A stretch of DNA of 10,283 nt from Gammaproteobacteria bacterium (GTDB lineage Bacteria; Pseudomonadota; Gammaproteobacteria; UBA9214). Within the stretch, counting starts at the first letter, position 1, and each line of letters begins with the position of its first letter. The notes under the pieces are model-generated. The model was not told where the DNA came from and made no database searches. It saw only the letters and a list, made by a program, of their open reading frames with translations. The stretch lies in assembly GCA_030635865.1 (NCBI GenBank), contig DAOVYA010000031.1, positions 1 through 10,283 of the forward strand. The letters are read 5' to 3'. Shown here in pieces: positions 1 through 7,415 of this stretch. The translations under genes were made by a program, and so were the position numbers.

Positions 1-215
1 CCCACCAAAATGGCATCGGCCAAACGGGCCCTGTTCAGCGTAACCCCGGGTAACGGGTGACCGTAGGCCTCGTAGCCGGCACCACCAACAGGAACGGTTT
101 CGGTTTCAATGGCAAGACCAAAATCAGCCGCGAGCACGGCCATCACCTTTTCCGCCTCGGCAATGATCTCGGGGCCAATTCCATCGCCCGGAAGTATAGA
201 TATTTTATATGTCAT
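1..215 (-). CDS. leuB: 3-isopropylmalate dehydrogenase, N-terminal part (cut by window edge)
   Basis: LeuB oxidatively decarboxylates 3-isopropylmalate to 2-oxoisocaproate with NAD+, the third leucine-specific step, in the cytoplasm. Only the first 71 codons are in the window. The protein starts MTYKISILPGDGIGPE; the PGDGIGPE motif at residues 9-16 belongs to the nucleotide-binding region of the isopropylmalate/isocitrate dehydrogenase family. The later segment PVGGAGYEAYGHPLP (about residues 42-56) matches the family's VGG...G.PLP stretch. The ATG at 213-215 lies 16 bases after the leuD stop, so the gene is the third of a leuC-leuD-leuB cluster. No good Shine-Dalgarno is visible before the start; the short gap is AT-rich and holds the 12-bp palindrome AAGTTATAACTT (222-233). 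The family identification rests on an N-terminal fragment but is supported by the neighbours. Confidence 0.93.
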   Translation of the reverse strand, partial: MTYKISILPGDGIGPEIIAEAEKVMAVLAADFGLAIETETVPVGGAGYEAYGHPLPGVTLNRARLADAILV

Positions 216-231
216 ATTAACAAGTTATAAC

Positions 232-885
232 TTATTCCTGATCAAATTTGTTAAATAGCCAGGGGGCGCGCTGACGGTGCGCTTCCTCAAAGACACGAAT
301 CTCCCCGGCATGCTCCAGTGTCAGACCAATATCATCCAGCCCCCGAATCAGGCAATCCTTGCGGAAGGCATCCACCTCGAAATAAAGAGCAGTACCCGCC
401 GGGGTAGTAACCACCTGACCGGGCAGGTCCACTTTCAAGGCATAACCTGGCGCCTGTTGCTGTTCATCGAACAGGCGGTTAACCACATCGGCCGCCAGTA
501 CAATTGGCAACACGCCGTTCTTGAAACAGTTATCTGTAAATATCTCGGCAAAACTCGGGGCAATAACAACCCGGAAACCGTAATCGAGTAACGCCCAGAC
601 TGCATGTTCACGGGATGAGCCACAACCAAAATTTTCCCTGGCCAGCAGGATAGCTGCACCGCGGTAGCGTTCGGCATTGAGCACAAAATCAGGATTTGGA
701 ATACGTGCCGCATTATCCATGCCCGGCTCACCGGGATCCTTGTAACGCCATTCATCAAACAGGTTCGGGCCAAAACCGCTGCGCTTGACCGACTTGAGAA
801 ACTGCTTGGGTATGATGGCATCGGTATCAACATTCGGCCGATCCATTGGCGCAACCAGGCCTGTAACAATTCCAAACTTGTCCAT
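232..885 (-). CDS. leuD: 3-isopropylmalate dehydratase small subunit
   Basis: LeuD is the swivel-domain subunit of isopropylmalate isomerase and works with LeuC to convert 2-isopropylmalate to 3-isopropylmalate. With the ATG at 885 it is 217 residues, the usual length. [13 protein letters not shown] (residues 18-30) and [12 protein letters not shown] (83-94) are the hallmark substrate-loop motifs of the family, and the C-terminal [16 protein letters not shown] matches the conserved end. A TTG at 891 would add two codons and overlap the leuC stop (888-890). I prefer the ATG because AGG sits six bases before it and the residues after it align with known LeuD N termini. Two bases separate it from leuC, so translational coupling is likely. 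Confidence 0.97.
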   Translation of the reverse strand: MDKFGIVTGLVAPMDRPNVDTDAIIPKQFLKSVKRSGFGPNLFDEWRYKDPGEPGMDNAARIPNPDFVLNAERYRGAAILLARENFGCGSSREHAVWALLDYGFRVVIAPSFAEIFTDNCFKNGVLPIVLAADVVNRLFDEQQQAPGYALKVDLPGQVVTTPAGTALYFEVDAFRKDCLIRGLDDIGLTLEHAGEIRVFEEAHRQRAPWLFNKFDQE

Positions 886-887
886 AC

Positions 888-2297
888 TCAACCTGTTTCC
901 TTGCTTACATCGGTAAAATGCCCGGTCACTGCCGCTGCAGCCGCCATCGCGGGACTAACGAGATGCGTACGCCCACCCTGCCCCTGGCGGCCCTCGAAAT
1001 TCCGGTTCGATGTCGAGGCACAGCGATCGCCGGGCGCAAGCCGGTCCGCATTCATGGCCAGACACATGGAGCAACCGGGTTCACGCCACTCGAACCCGGC
1101 CTCTTTAAAAATCACATCCAGCCCTTCCGCTTCGGCGGTACGCTTAACCAGGCCGGAACCCGGCACGACCAGCGCCTGTTTAATACTACCTGCAACCTTG
1201 CGGCCACGTATCGCATGGGCCGCTGCACGCAAATCCTCAATCCTTGCATTGGTACATGAACCGATAAATACGTGATCCGGGCGAATATCGCTGATCGACA
1301 TACCCGGTTTCAAATCCATGTACGCCAGCGCATGACGCATACCTTCGCGCTTCACACTGTCTCTCTCGTTGTCGGGATTCGGCACCATCCCGTCCACGGG
1401 TACAACCATTTCCGGAGAGGTACCCCAGGTCACCTGTGGCATCAGCTGCCCGGCATCGAGTACCACGGTCTTGTCATATTCGGCCGACTCATCACTGTGC
1501 AATTCCTTCCAGTAAGCAGCCGCACGGTCCCACAACCCGCCCTTGGGTGAATAGGGGCGATCGGCCAGGTAATCGATGGTCGTATCATCCACGGCAACCA
1601 TACCGGCGCGGGCACCGGCTTCGATGGACATGTTACACACAGTCATACGTCCTTCCATCGAGAGCCCTCGAATTGCTGAACCGGTAAATTCCATGGTGTA
1701 GCCGGTACCACCGGCGGTACCAATCCTGCCAATGATGGCCAGTGCAATATCCTTGGCTGAAACACCTTCTGCAAGCCGGCCATCCACGCGCATCTGCAAG
1801 CTGCGGCTCTTCTTCAAAATGATGCACTGGGTAGCCAGAACATGTTCGACATCGGATGTCCCTACACCAAATGCCAGGGCCCCGAATGCACCATGTGTCG
1901 AAGTGTGCGAGTCACCACATACCAGCGTCATACCCGGCAGGGTTGCGCCCTGCTCAGGTCCGATTACATGTACGATGCCCTGGCGCGGATCATTCATGGA
2001 AAACTCGGTAATGCCAAACTCGCTGCAGTTACTGTCCAGTGTTTCGACCTGCAGGCGCGATATCGGATCAATAATCCCCCCTGCACGGTCCGTGGTTGGT
2101 ACATTGTGATCCGGCACAGCAAGAATGGAGTCACTGCGCCATGGTTTGCGACCTGCCAGGCGCAAGCCTTCAAAGGCCTGGGGCGAAGTCACCTCGTGGA
2201 CAAGATGACGATCTATGTATAAGAGCGCCGTGCCGTCATCATCCTCGCGAACAAGGTGTGACTCCCAGAGTTTGTCGTAGAGCGTCTTGCCGGACAT
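888..2297 (-). CDS. leuC: 3-isopropylmalate dehydratase large subunit
   Basis: LeuC is the [4Fe-4S] aconitase-type subunit of isopropylmalate isomerase. The 469-residue protein is full length. The N terminus [16 protein letters not shown] is typical. [20 protein letters not shown] (127-146) is the aconitase-family signature. The cluster ligands are visible as C348 in FIGSCTN and C409 and C412 in [11 protein letters not shown]. The C-terminal NRNFEGRQG followed by a [14 protein letters not shown] stretch is also conserved. The ATG is preceded by AGGA four bases upstream. It is the first gene of leuC-leuD-leuB. The transporter gene upstream ends 79 bases before it, in a gap that holds possible promoter elements. 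No leader peptide or attenuator is visible in that gap. Confidence 0.98.
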   Translation of the reverse strand: MSGKTLYDKLWESHLVREDDDGTALLYIDRHLVHEVTSPQAFEGLRLAGRKPWRSDSILAVPDHNVPTTDRAGGIIDPISRLQVETLDSNCSEFGITEFSMNDPRQGIVHVIGPEQGATLPGMTLVCGDSHTSTHGAFGALAFGVGTSDVEHVLATQCIILKKSRSLQMRVDGRLAEGVSAKDIALAIIGRIGTAGGTGYTMEFTGSAIRGLSMEGRMTVCNMSIEAGARAGMVAVDDTTIDYLADRPYSPKGGLWDRAAAYWKELHSDESAEYDKTVVLDAGQLMPQVTWGTSPEMVVPVDGMVPNPDNERDSVKREGMRHALAYMDLKPGMSISDIRPDHVFIGSCTNARIEDLRAAAHAIRGRKVAGSIKQALVVPGSGLVKRTAEAEGLDVIFKEAGFEWREPGCSMCLAMNADRLAPGDRCASTSNRNFEGRQGQGGRTHLVSPAMAAAAAVTGHFTDVSKETG

Positions 2298-2331
2298 TGA
2301 TCCTGACCCGTTGATTGCCGTGGCACCGAAA

Positions 2332-2358
2332 ATTTTAAATTATATAGGATGTTGACAA
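2332..2358 (-). promoter_or_regulatory. Possible leuCDB promoter
   Basis: On the minus strand, TTGTCA (2358-2353) and TAAAAT (2337-2332) each differ from the sigma-70 -35 and -10 consensus at one position, but their spacing is only 15 bases. A perfect TATAAT (2344-2339) lies between them, without a good -35 at normal distance. The stretch is AT-rich and sits 35 to 60 bases before leuC, so a promoter here is plausible. Which -10 is used cannot be decided from sequence. Confidence 0.4.
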
Positions 2359-2376
2359 TGAAGCCATCATTACCCT

Positions 2377-3516
2377 TCAGCCGTCAGGCAAATTTCTGAT
2401 ACCAAAGAACACCACGAATCCCGCGCACAGCGCAGCCCCTGCTGCCAACAGGTACATGGCCTGGGGTCCGATACCGCTCCAGAGGTAACCACTGATGAGA
2501 CTGCCGAGCGCCCCGCCCGCGCCAAAACTCAGACTGCTGTAGAGCGCCTGCCCGCGGCCTTGATGCACCCCTGTAAACAGCCTGTGAATCAGGAATATGA
2601 CGACTACATGGTAGAGCCCGAAACTGGCAGCATGCAGCAACTGCGAGAAGGCAATTATCGAGATGTTGTCTGCAAACCCTGCAACCAGCAACCAGCGCAG
2701 CGTGGTCAAAATGACTGCCACCAACAACAACCTGCGGGCGCCATAGCGGGGTAACAATACCGGCATCAACAAAAATACACCGATCTCCGCCACTACACCC
2801 AGCGCCCAGAGTTGTCCGATTAAGGCGGTTGGGTAGCCATACTCTTCCATGTAGATGCTGAAAAACACGTAATAGGGACCGTGACTCATCTGTACCAGGA
2901 AACTCACCAGCAACAGTGAAAAAACTACCGGGCGCTTCAAAACCTTGACCAGTGGTTCCTGGCCAAGTTGAAGATGGCCCGCCGCGGACTCCGGGACCAT
3001 CAGGCTGCTCAACCAGATTCCAGTGAATAGCGCCAGCAGCACCCATGGAAGCAAGGCGGTTCCATAGGCCCCCAACACCGGACCCAGTGCGGAAACAGCA
3101 ACAATAAATCCGACCGAGCCCCACAGGCGAATGCTACTATAGCGGTGCGTATTGCTGCCAAGATGGTTCATGGTGGTTGCTTCGAATTGTGGTAGCGAGG
3201 CATTCCAGAAAAAACTGTACACCGTCATCACCAGCGCCAGCCACCAATAGTGATTACTGACAAACACACCCGCAAACGTGACCGCGGCCAGCAATGAAGC
3301 AACCCGCACAATCTTCATACGCCCCCCGGTGTGGTCTGCAATCCACCCCCAGATATTGGGCGCCACAATCTTCGTGGCCATCAGGATGGCAACCAGCTCA
3401 CCGATCTGGCTGACACTGAAATCGAGGGACTTGAGATACAGCCCCCAGTACGGGACCAGTGCACCAAGGGTGGCGAAATAGAACAGGTAGAAACCGGACA
3501 GGCGCCAGTAAATCAT
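2377..3516 (-). CDS. Major facilitator superfamily transporter, HcaT/LacY-like (MFS_1-like)
   Basis: This 379-residue inner-membrane protein is hydrophobic throughout and fits the 12-helix plan of the major facilitator superfamily. The N terminus (MIYWRLSGFYLFYFATLGAL) resembles the group that includes the putative 3-phenylpropionate transporter HcaT and nucleoside/oligosaccharide proton symporters. GWIADHTGGRMKIVR (57-71) is a variant of the cytoplasmic loop 2-3 motif (G-X3-D-X2-G-R). Near the C terminus the glycine-rich SLSFGAGGALGSLISGYLW stretch is typical of helix 11. The substrate cannot be inferred: neither the leucine genes downstream nor aroC upstream provides a natural one. No strong Shine-Dalgarno precedes the ATG. 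The nested repeat at 3580-3836 lies just upstream and may affect transcription reaching this gene. Confidence 0.9.
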   Translation of the reverse strand: MIYWRLSGFYLFYFATLGALVPYWGLYLKSLDFSVSQIGELVAILMATKIVAPNIWGWIADHTGGRMKIVRVASLLAAVTFAGVFVSNHYWWLALVMTVYSFFWNASLPQFEATTMNHLGSNTHRYSSIRLWGSVGFIVAVSALGPVLGAYGTALLPWVLLALFTGIWLSSLMVPESAAGHLQLGQEPLVKVLKRPVVFSLLLVSFLVQMSHGPYYVFFSIYMEEYGYPTALIGQLWALGVVAEIGVFLLMPVLLPRYGARRLLLVAVILTTLRWLLVAGFADNISIIAFSQLLHAASFGLYHVVVIFLIHRLFTGVHQGRGQALYSSLSFGAGGALGSLISGYLWSGIGPQAMYLLAAGAALCAGFVVFFGIRNLPDG

Positions 3517-3579
3517 GTTACCGGGGAATCAGAGCAGAGATTTTCAGGTGCCGGGCAAATGTTCATCCAGAAATACTAA

Positions 3580-3836
3580 CTCGCGCAAAGACGCAAAGGC
3601 GCCAAGAAAACAAAAACATAAAAATAACTGCCACAGAGGACACAGAGAAAATCAATTCAATATATTCATTAATTTGTGCTGTTATTTTTCTCATGGCAGG
3701 GCCCGTGCCTCGCGGGGAATTTTTACCGTTCCCGGCGAGGCGCCGGTCCTACCATGATTTGAGAACTCTGTGTCCTCTGTGGTCTCTGTGGCAAACAGGT
3801 TCTTGCTTTCTTTGCGCCTTTGCGTCTTTGCGCGAG
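3580..3836. repeat. Nested palindromic repeat element, about 257 bp, MITE/REP-like
   Basis: Most of the 350-base gene-free stretch between aroC and the transporter gene is one composite inverted repeat. The outer arms, 3580-3609 and 3807-3836, are 30 bases and match at 29 when one is reversed; they carry CGCAAAG units repeated every eight bases. Inside them, CCACAGAGGACACAGAG (3631-3647) is perfectly complementary to 3766-3782, and AAAAATAAC (3620-3628) pairs with GTTATTTTT (3681-3689). An inner palindrome occupies 3690-3758. There is no coding potential and no clear target-site duplication. From memory, CGCAAAGACGCAAAG and CCACAGAGGACACAGAG strings recur as dispersed intergenic repeats in environmental bacterial genomes. 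This suggests a non-autonomous mobile element, but copy number in this genome is unknown. Confidence 0.85.
3690..3758. repeat. Inner palindrome (REP-like) inside the larger repeat
   Basis: The 30-base arms 3690-3719 and 3729-3758 match at 24 of 30 positions when one is reversed and complemented, with a 9-base loop. Their GC-rich core GCCTCGCGGGGAA / TTCCCGGCGAGGC forms a strong hairpin with one mismatch. Its GC-rich composition differs from the surrounding AT-rich and CACAGAG-type sequence, so it looks like a separate element placed at the centre of the outer repeat. It could also act as a transcription or mRNA-stability barrier. Confidence 0.75.
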
Positions 3837-3866
3837 AAATAGAAGTACTTATAGATAACAACCAGG

Positions 3867-4970
3867 CTAATCTGCGGCACTCGAAGGAATAACCGGTGTT
3901 TCTGACACGACATCCATGTTCTGCGCCCGGTGTCGCAGCACATGATCCATTAACACAATGGCCAGCATGGCCTCTGCAATCGGCGTGGCCCGGATACCCA
4001 CACAGGGATCATGACGCCCGGTAGTAACGACCTCTACCGGCTCGCCGTTGATATCAACAGTTTGTCCGGGGAGCCGAATACTTGACGTCGGCTTGAGTGC
4101 AATACTGGCAAGAATATCCTGGCCGCTTGAAATACCGCCGAGCACTCCGCCTGCGTGGTTACTCAGGAAGCCTGCAGGTGTGATTTCATCACGATGCCCG
4201 GTTCCTTTTTGTTCAACACTGGCAAAGCCTGCACCAATCTCCACACCCTTCACAGCATTAATACTCATCAGGGCATGAGCAATATCTGCATCCAGCCGGT
4301 CAAAAATCGGTTCACCCAAACCCGGGAACATACCACTGGCTACGACATTAATCCGCGCACCCACTGAATTACCTTCCTTGCGCAAGGCGTCCATATAGGT
4401 TTCCAGTTCAGCCACCCGCTCGGGGTCCGGACAAAAGAACGGGTTCTTATCGACCGCGGACCAGTCCTTCAGTTCCAGCCTGATCGGGCCAAGCTGCGCC
4501 AGGTAGCCATGAATTTCGATCCCGTATCGCAGTTTCAGGTACTTCTTTGCGATCGCCCCGGCAGCAACACGCATGGCTGTCTCACGCGCCGATGAACGAC
4601 CACCACCACGATAATCCCGAAACCCGTATTTCTGTTTATAGGTGTAGTCCGCGTGGCCCGGACGAAAACGATCCATAATATTTGAATAATCTTTCGATTT
4701 TTGGTCCGTATTCAGGATCATCAGTCCGATCGGGGAACCGGTGGTCCTGCCTTCAAAGACACCGGACAGTATCTGGACCTCATCCGCCTCACGCCGCTGC
4801 GTGGTGTGGCGTGATTTTCCCGGTTTACGTCGATCGAGATCCACCTGCAGGTCCGCCTCGGACAGCTCAAGCCCGGGTGGACAACCATCCACGATACAGC
4901 CCAATGCGGGCCCATGGCTCTCGCCAAATCCGGTTATCGTGAATATTTTTCCGAAGCTGTTTCCTGACAT
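3867..4970 (-). CDS. aroC: Chorismate synthase
   Basis: AroC converts 5-enolpyruvylshikimate-3-phosphate to chorismate, the last common step to aromatic amino acids, folates and quinones, using reduced FMN as a catalytic cofactor. The 367-residue protein has the usual length and all three family signatures: [16 protein letters not shown] (14-29), [20 protein letters not shown] (122-141) and [17 protein letters not shown] (319-335). The N terminus [10 protein letters not shown] is the standard start. No Shine-Dalgarno precedes the ATG. A TACAAT hexamer lies at 4982-4977, only six bases before it, which leaves room for little or no leader. The gene is divergent from the small gene at 5123. Downstream on its strand lies the nested repeat, not a simple intrinsic terminator. 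Confidence 0.98.
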   Translation of the reverse strand: MSGNSFGKIFTITGFGESHGPALGCIVDGCPPGLELSEADLQVDLDRRKPGKSRHTTQRREADEVQILSGVFEGRTTGSPIGLMILNTDQKSKDYSNIMDRFRPGHADYTYKQKYGFRDYRGGGRSSARETAMRVAAGAIAKKYLKLRYGIEIHGYLAQLGPIRLELKDWSAVDKNPFFCPDPERVAELETYMDALRKEGNSVGARINVVASGMFPGLGEPIFDRLDADIAHALMSINAVKGVEIGAGFASVEQKGTGHRDEITPAGFLSNHAGGVLGGISSGQDILASIALKPTSSIRLPGQTVDINGEPVEVVTTGRHDPCVGIRATPIAEAMLAIVLMDHVLRHRAQNMDVVSETPVIPSSAAD

Positions 4971-5122
4971 GGAGTTATTGTAACGACTCTCAGCAGTTCA
5001 GTCGCCCCCTTCTTTGGGCAAATCCGCATTTCTCGCCGCTGAGAGCCAAGCAGGCTAAAGCTCGCCGGACAACGTCCGATATGCTTGTTGTGGCTACTGT
5101 ATAAACCGATCAGGAGAACATA
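4971..5122. other. Divergent intergenic region with small dyads
   Basis: These 152 bases separate aroC from the unknown small gene and must contain the aroC start region. Two dyads are visible: CTCTCAGC (4987-4994) with GCTGAGAG (5038-5045), 43 bases apart, and the compact CGGAC-AAC-GTCCG (5066-5078). A TATAAA at 5100-5105 on the plus strand could be a -10 element, but no good -35 is found at normal distance. Whether either dyad is an operator cannot be told. Confidence 0.35.
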
Positions 5123-5323
5123 ATGGCTCAGATACAACCCCGGCCGAGCACACAGCTCGGTGACTACCTGGGACATCCGATCTACCAGACAATCGAATCA
5201 CAAAACTCACTCTACGTTTTTGATCGTATTGCAGAGAATATTGACGGCGAATTCCCGCTGGACCAGCTGAACAAGAATGAACTGCTTGTCATGCCCGGTC
5301 TGATCTACCGTCCCAAATCCTGA
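5123..5323 (+). CDS. Small conserved-looking protein of unknown function, 66 residues
   Basis: I do not recognise this protein. It is a soluble-looking 66-residue product without a signal peptide, membrane segment or cysteine. It begins MAQIQPRPSTQLGDYLGHPI and ends ELLVMPGLIYRPKS. The middle is mixed polar and aromatic (SLYVFDRIAENIDGEFPLDQL), compatible with a small folded domain. It is judged real because AGGAG lies seven bases before the ATG, the strongest ribosome binding site on this side of the window, and because no other gene occupies the stretch. It stands alone between the divergent aroC and the convergent 105-codon gene. No function can be assigned. Confidence 0.72.
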   Translation: MAQIQPRPSTQLGDYLGHPIYQTIESQNSLYVFDRIAENIDGEFPLDQLNKNELLVMPGLIYRPKS

Positions 5324-5326
5324 CCA

Positions 5327-5351
5327 GGGCAACAGTTGAAGCTGGTCGCCC
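5327..5351. terminator. Imperfect hairpin between convergent genes, possible terminator
   Basis: GGGCAACAG and CTGGTCGCCC around the loop TTGAAG can form a stem of about nine pairs with one mismatch and one bulge. It lies directly after the stop of the 66-codon gene and 12 bases from the end of the convergent 105-codon gene. Neither strand has a run of T after it, so it is not a standard intrinsic terminator. Confidence 0.3.
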
Positions 5352-5362
5352 TTAATGGTGAC

Positions 5363-5680
5363 TCAGCCCCCCTGCAAGTCCAGCCCTTCCCTGTGCGTCT
5401 GGTTGATCATGTAAAGCAGACGAATACAGGGCAATTGCATATCCGTAAGTTTTTTTACTACCCGCATGTAAGGCAGGTCATTCCGGCCGAACTGATACGT
5501 CCCGTCAGCCATGGATGCACGCAGCTCACGCATATCCTTCATCAAGACATCAACAAACGATAAATTACCCTGGTCATCATCAAAAGCATACCCGGTTACT
5601 TCCTTGATATCCTGAAGCTCGTCTATTACCTGCTCTATCAGGTTGACATATTCCTCCGGAGTTCTGGCTCGCAGTCCCAT
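5363..5680 (-). CDS. Unknown 105-residue protein overlapping prmB
   Basis: I cannot assign this protein to a family. It is 105 residues, probably cytoplasmic and mostly helical. An acidic amphipathic first half (PEEYVNLIEQVIDELQDIKE, residues 8-27) is followed by FVDVLMKDMRELRASM and a basic, Leu-rich second half. There is no signal peptide or membrane segment. The start codon shares one base with the prmB stop (TAATG), a classic arrangement for translational coupling, and no separate promoter is needed. That arrangement and an uninterrupted frame over its whole length make it a credible gene. A role linked to PrmB or the ribosome is only a guess from position. Confidence 0.8.
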   Translation of the reverse strand: MGLRARTPEEYVNLIEQVIDELQDIKEVTGYAFDDDQGNLSFVDVLMKDMRELRASMADGTYQFGRNDLPYMRVVKKLTDMQLPCIRLLYMINQTHREGLDLQGG

Positions 5681-6672
5681 TACTCTATAACCTCATCTTG
5701 ATTCACTGATACCAAACCCCGCTCAATAACAGCCTGTCTGAATTTATCCGCATGTTTACTTAATCGGGCTGCCTCCAGCATGAACACCCCCTCCCCGCCA
5801 TGTTCAAATTCCAGCCACAGAAACGGTACATCCGGAAATTGCTCGACCAGCCGTTGCTGCGAATGACCAACCTCAACAACCAGTATGCCATCATCCTGCA
5901 AGTATTCACCGGCATCATCAAGAATTGCTGTCACGACATCCAGGCCGTCGTTCCCGGCAGTCAGCCCCAGCGCAGGCTCATGCTGGAATTCTGCCTGCAA
6001 CTCGCTTACTTCCTGCTGCGGTACATAGGGTGGGTTGGACACAATGATGTCATAACGCCGCCCCGTCAAACCGGCAAAGAGATTCGACTCTACCGGGGTT
6101 ACCCGGCCCTCAAGACCATGACGCCGGACATTTTCACGGGCGACATCCAGTGCATCGCGTGACAGATCAGCAATATCAACACTGGCATCCGGAAAAGCAT
6201 AGGCACAGGCGATACCGATACAGCCGCTCCCGGTACAGAGATCGAGGATATTCCTGACACGTTGTGTGTCTATCCAGGGCACAAACCCGGATTCAATCAG
6301 TTCTGCAATCGGTGACCTGGGCACCAGCACCCGTTCATCCACATAGAATGACAGGCCTGCAAAGCGGGCCTCATTAACCAGATAGGCTGCGGGCTTGCGG
6401 CTGGAGACGCGCCGCTCAAGAAGTTCAATCACCCGGAGACGGTCTTTACCAGCCAGTTCAGCATCAAGAACCTCATCAGGCTGATCGTAACCGATCCGGA
6501 GTGCATGCAGGACCAGCGCTGCAGATTCATCCAGGGCATTGTCCGTTCCGTGCCCGAAGGCAAGCCCGGCCTGCTCAAATAAATCAGCGCCCCAGTGAAT
6601 CAATTCCCTGGGAGTAAGCAATGATTCTCTTATGGATGATGTCATGACTGCTTGTTCCAAACCGTCAGGCAT
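5680..6672 (-). CDS. prmB: Ribosomal protein L3 N5-glutamine methyltransferase
   Basis: PrmB uses S-adenosylmethionine to methylate a glutamine of ribosomal protein L3 in the cytoplasm during large-subunit assembly. The protein shows the family plan: an N-terminal helical recognition part with FGHGTDNALDE (39-49), the conserved YVDERVLVPRSPIAELI (110-126), the SAM-binding DLCTGSGCIG (144-153), and the catalytic NPPYV (213-217) that holds the glutamine amide. LEFEHGGEGVFML (287-299) near the end separates PrmB from the related release-factor enzyme PrmC. It is 330 residues, slightly longer than the E. coli protein because of a C-terminal extension of roughly 15 to 20 residues and possibly a late true start: a second ATG at 6645 would remove nine residues. 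Neither start has a strong ribosome binding site. The SCO gene diverges from it only 37 bases away. Confidence 0.96.
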   Translation of the reverse strand: MPDGLEQAVMTSSIRESLLTPRELIHWGADLFEQAGLAFGHGTDNALDESAALVLHALRIGYDQPDEVLDAELAGKDRLRVIELLERRVSSRKPAAYLVNEARFAGLSFYVDERVLVPRSPIAELIESGFVPWIDTQRVRNILDLCTGSGCIGIACAYAFPDASVDIADLSRDALDVARENVRRHGLEGRVTPVESNLFAGLTGRRYDIIVSNPPYVPQQEVSELQAEFQHEPALGLTAGNDGLDVVTAILDDAGEYLQDDGILVVEVGHSQQRLVEQFPDVPFLWLEFEHGGEGVFMLEAARLSKHADKFRQAVIERGLVSVNQDEVIE

Positions 6673-6709
6673 GGTGATTCATGCAAGACTCTGTGAAATA
6701 ATAACCACA
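6673..6709. promoter_or_regulatory. Very short divergent gap between prmB and the SCO gene
   Basis: Only 37 bases separate the two divergent start codons, so at least one promoter must lie inside the opposite gene. A TATTAT on the minus strand (6703-6698) is one mismatch from a -10 consensus for prmB, but no convincing -35 goes with it. Neither gene has a clear Shine-Dalgarno here. Confidence 0.3.
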
Positions 6710-7357
6710 ATGTCAGCTCCCGGAAAACATACAAAACCTGCTCGCATACTCGTTGCGGTGATTATAGCCGTCCTGGCAACCGCGGGCGGGATATGGTCTG
6801 CGAATATCATACTTGATCGCCGGGTTAATCCTGGGGAACTGGAGGCAACGCGCTTCCCCGTGGCCCGGCCATTGGCGCCCTTCGAGCTGGTAGACCACAA
6901 TAACCAGGTATTCGATCAAAGCACGCTCCGCAACAGGTGGTCTTTTCTGTTCTTTGGATACACACACTGTCCTGATGTATGCCCAACCACGCTTTCCGTA
7001 TTGAACAGTGTTGCACATCGGCTGCAGGACGTAGAAACAGACATCCGTTTTGTGTTTGTCAGTGTTGACCCGGAGCGTGACACCCCTGAACAACTCGCCC
7101 GGTTTGTTACCTTCTTCAATGGAGACTTCATTGGGGTAACCGGATCGAAACAGAAAATCGGGCAATTCACCAGGGACCTTGGCGTAATGCACATGCGGGT
7201 TGCTTCAGAAGCAAATGCAACAGGCTACCTGGTTGACCATACAGCATCAGTCTTCCTGATTGACCCCGATGGCCGTTACCACGCAGTGTTCAGCCCCCCA
7301 CTGGAAGCTGACGCGATCTCCGATGATTTCAGGAAAATACTGAAAGCCTGGCGATAA
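6710..7357 (+). CDS. SCO1/SenC-type copper chaperone for cytochrome oxidase
   Basis: SCO proteins are thioredoxin-fold, membrane-anchored periplasmic proteins that deliver copper to, or reduce, the CuA site of cytochrome c oxidase. The 215-residue product has a basic start, one membrane anchor (about residues 12-35) and a periplasmic domain. FGYTHCPDVCPTT (82-94) carries the two copper-binding cysteines C87 and C91. The third ligand is H177 in YLVDHTAS. FVSVDPERDTPEQL (116-129) is a conserved family stretch. The frame stays open upstream to an ATG at 6632, but the ATG at 6710 gives the normal short cytoplasmic tail and avoids overlap with prmB. No strong ribosome binding site is visible. The copper-binding PCuAC gene follows 58 bases later, a frequent functional pairing. 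Confidence 0.95.
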   Translation: MSAPGKHTKPARILVAVIIAVLATAGGIWSANIILDRRVNPGELEATRFPVARPLAPFELVDHNNQVFDQSTLRNRWSFLFFGYTHCPDVCPTTLSVLNSVAHRLQDVETDIRFVFVSVDPERDTPEQLARFVTFFNGDFIGVTGSKQKIGQFTRDLGVMHMRVASEANATGYLVDHTASVFLIDPDGRYHAVFSPPLEADAISDDFRKILKAWR

Positions 7358-7376
7358 AGTCAGGGAACCCCTGATT
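7358..7376 (+). other. Short hairpin directly after the SCO gene stop
   Basis: AGTCAGGG and CCCTGATT pair around a three-base AAC loop (eight pairs including one G-U), starting at the base after the stop codon. No T-run follows, so termination is doubtful; it may simply protect the transcript end or be incidental. Confidence 0.3.
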
Positions 7377-7415
7377 AATCAAACAAGTCCTTACAACCCA
7401 GACGATAATTACTGC

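Noticed and set aside
886..891. TTG start for leuD at 891.
   Set aside because: It would overlap the leuC stop and add only two residues. The ATG at 885 has AGG at better distance.
1732..2222. Plus-strand frames of about 125 codons opposite leuC.
   Set aside because: They are antisense to a full-length, motif-rich LeuC and have no signals of their own.
3580..3836. CRISPR array or tandem-repeat origin.
   Set aside because: The repeats are inverted and nested, not regularly spaced direct repeats with unique spacers. The short CGCAAAG units repeat only two or three times per arm.
3459..3842. Plus-strand open frames of up to 127 codons running through the nested repeat.
   Set aside because: They translate repeat arms into low-complexity sequence, lack ribosome binding sites and resemble no protein. 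The region is explained by the inverted repeats.
6632..6709. A 26-codon N-terminal extension of the SCO protein.
   Set aside because: It overlaps the start of prmB on the other strand and would put extra residues before the membrane anchor. The ATG at 6710 gives the usual topology.
6713..7192. Minus-strand frame of 159 codons opposite the SCO gene.
   Set aside because: It is a shadow of a well-supported copper chaperone gene, with no start signals and no recognisable motif.
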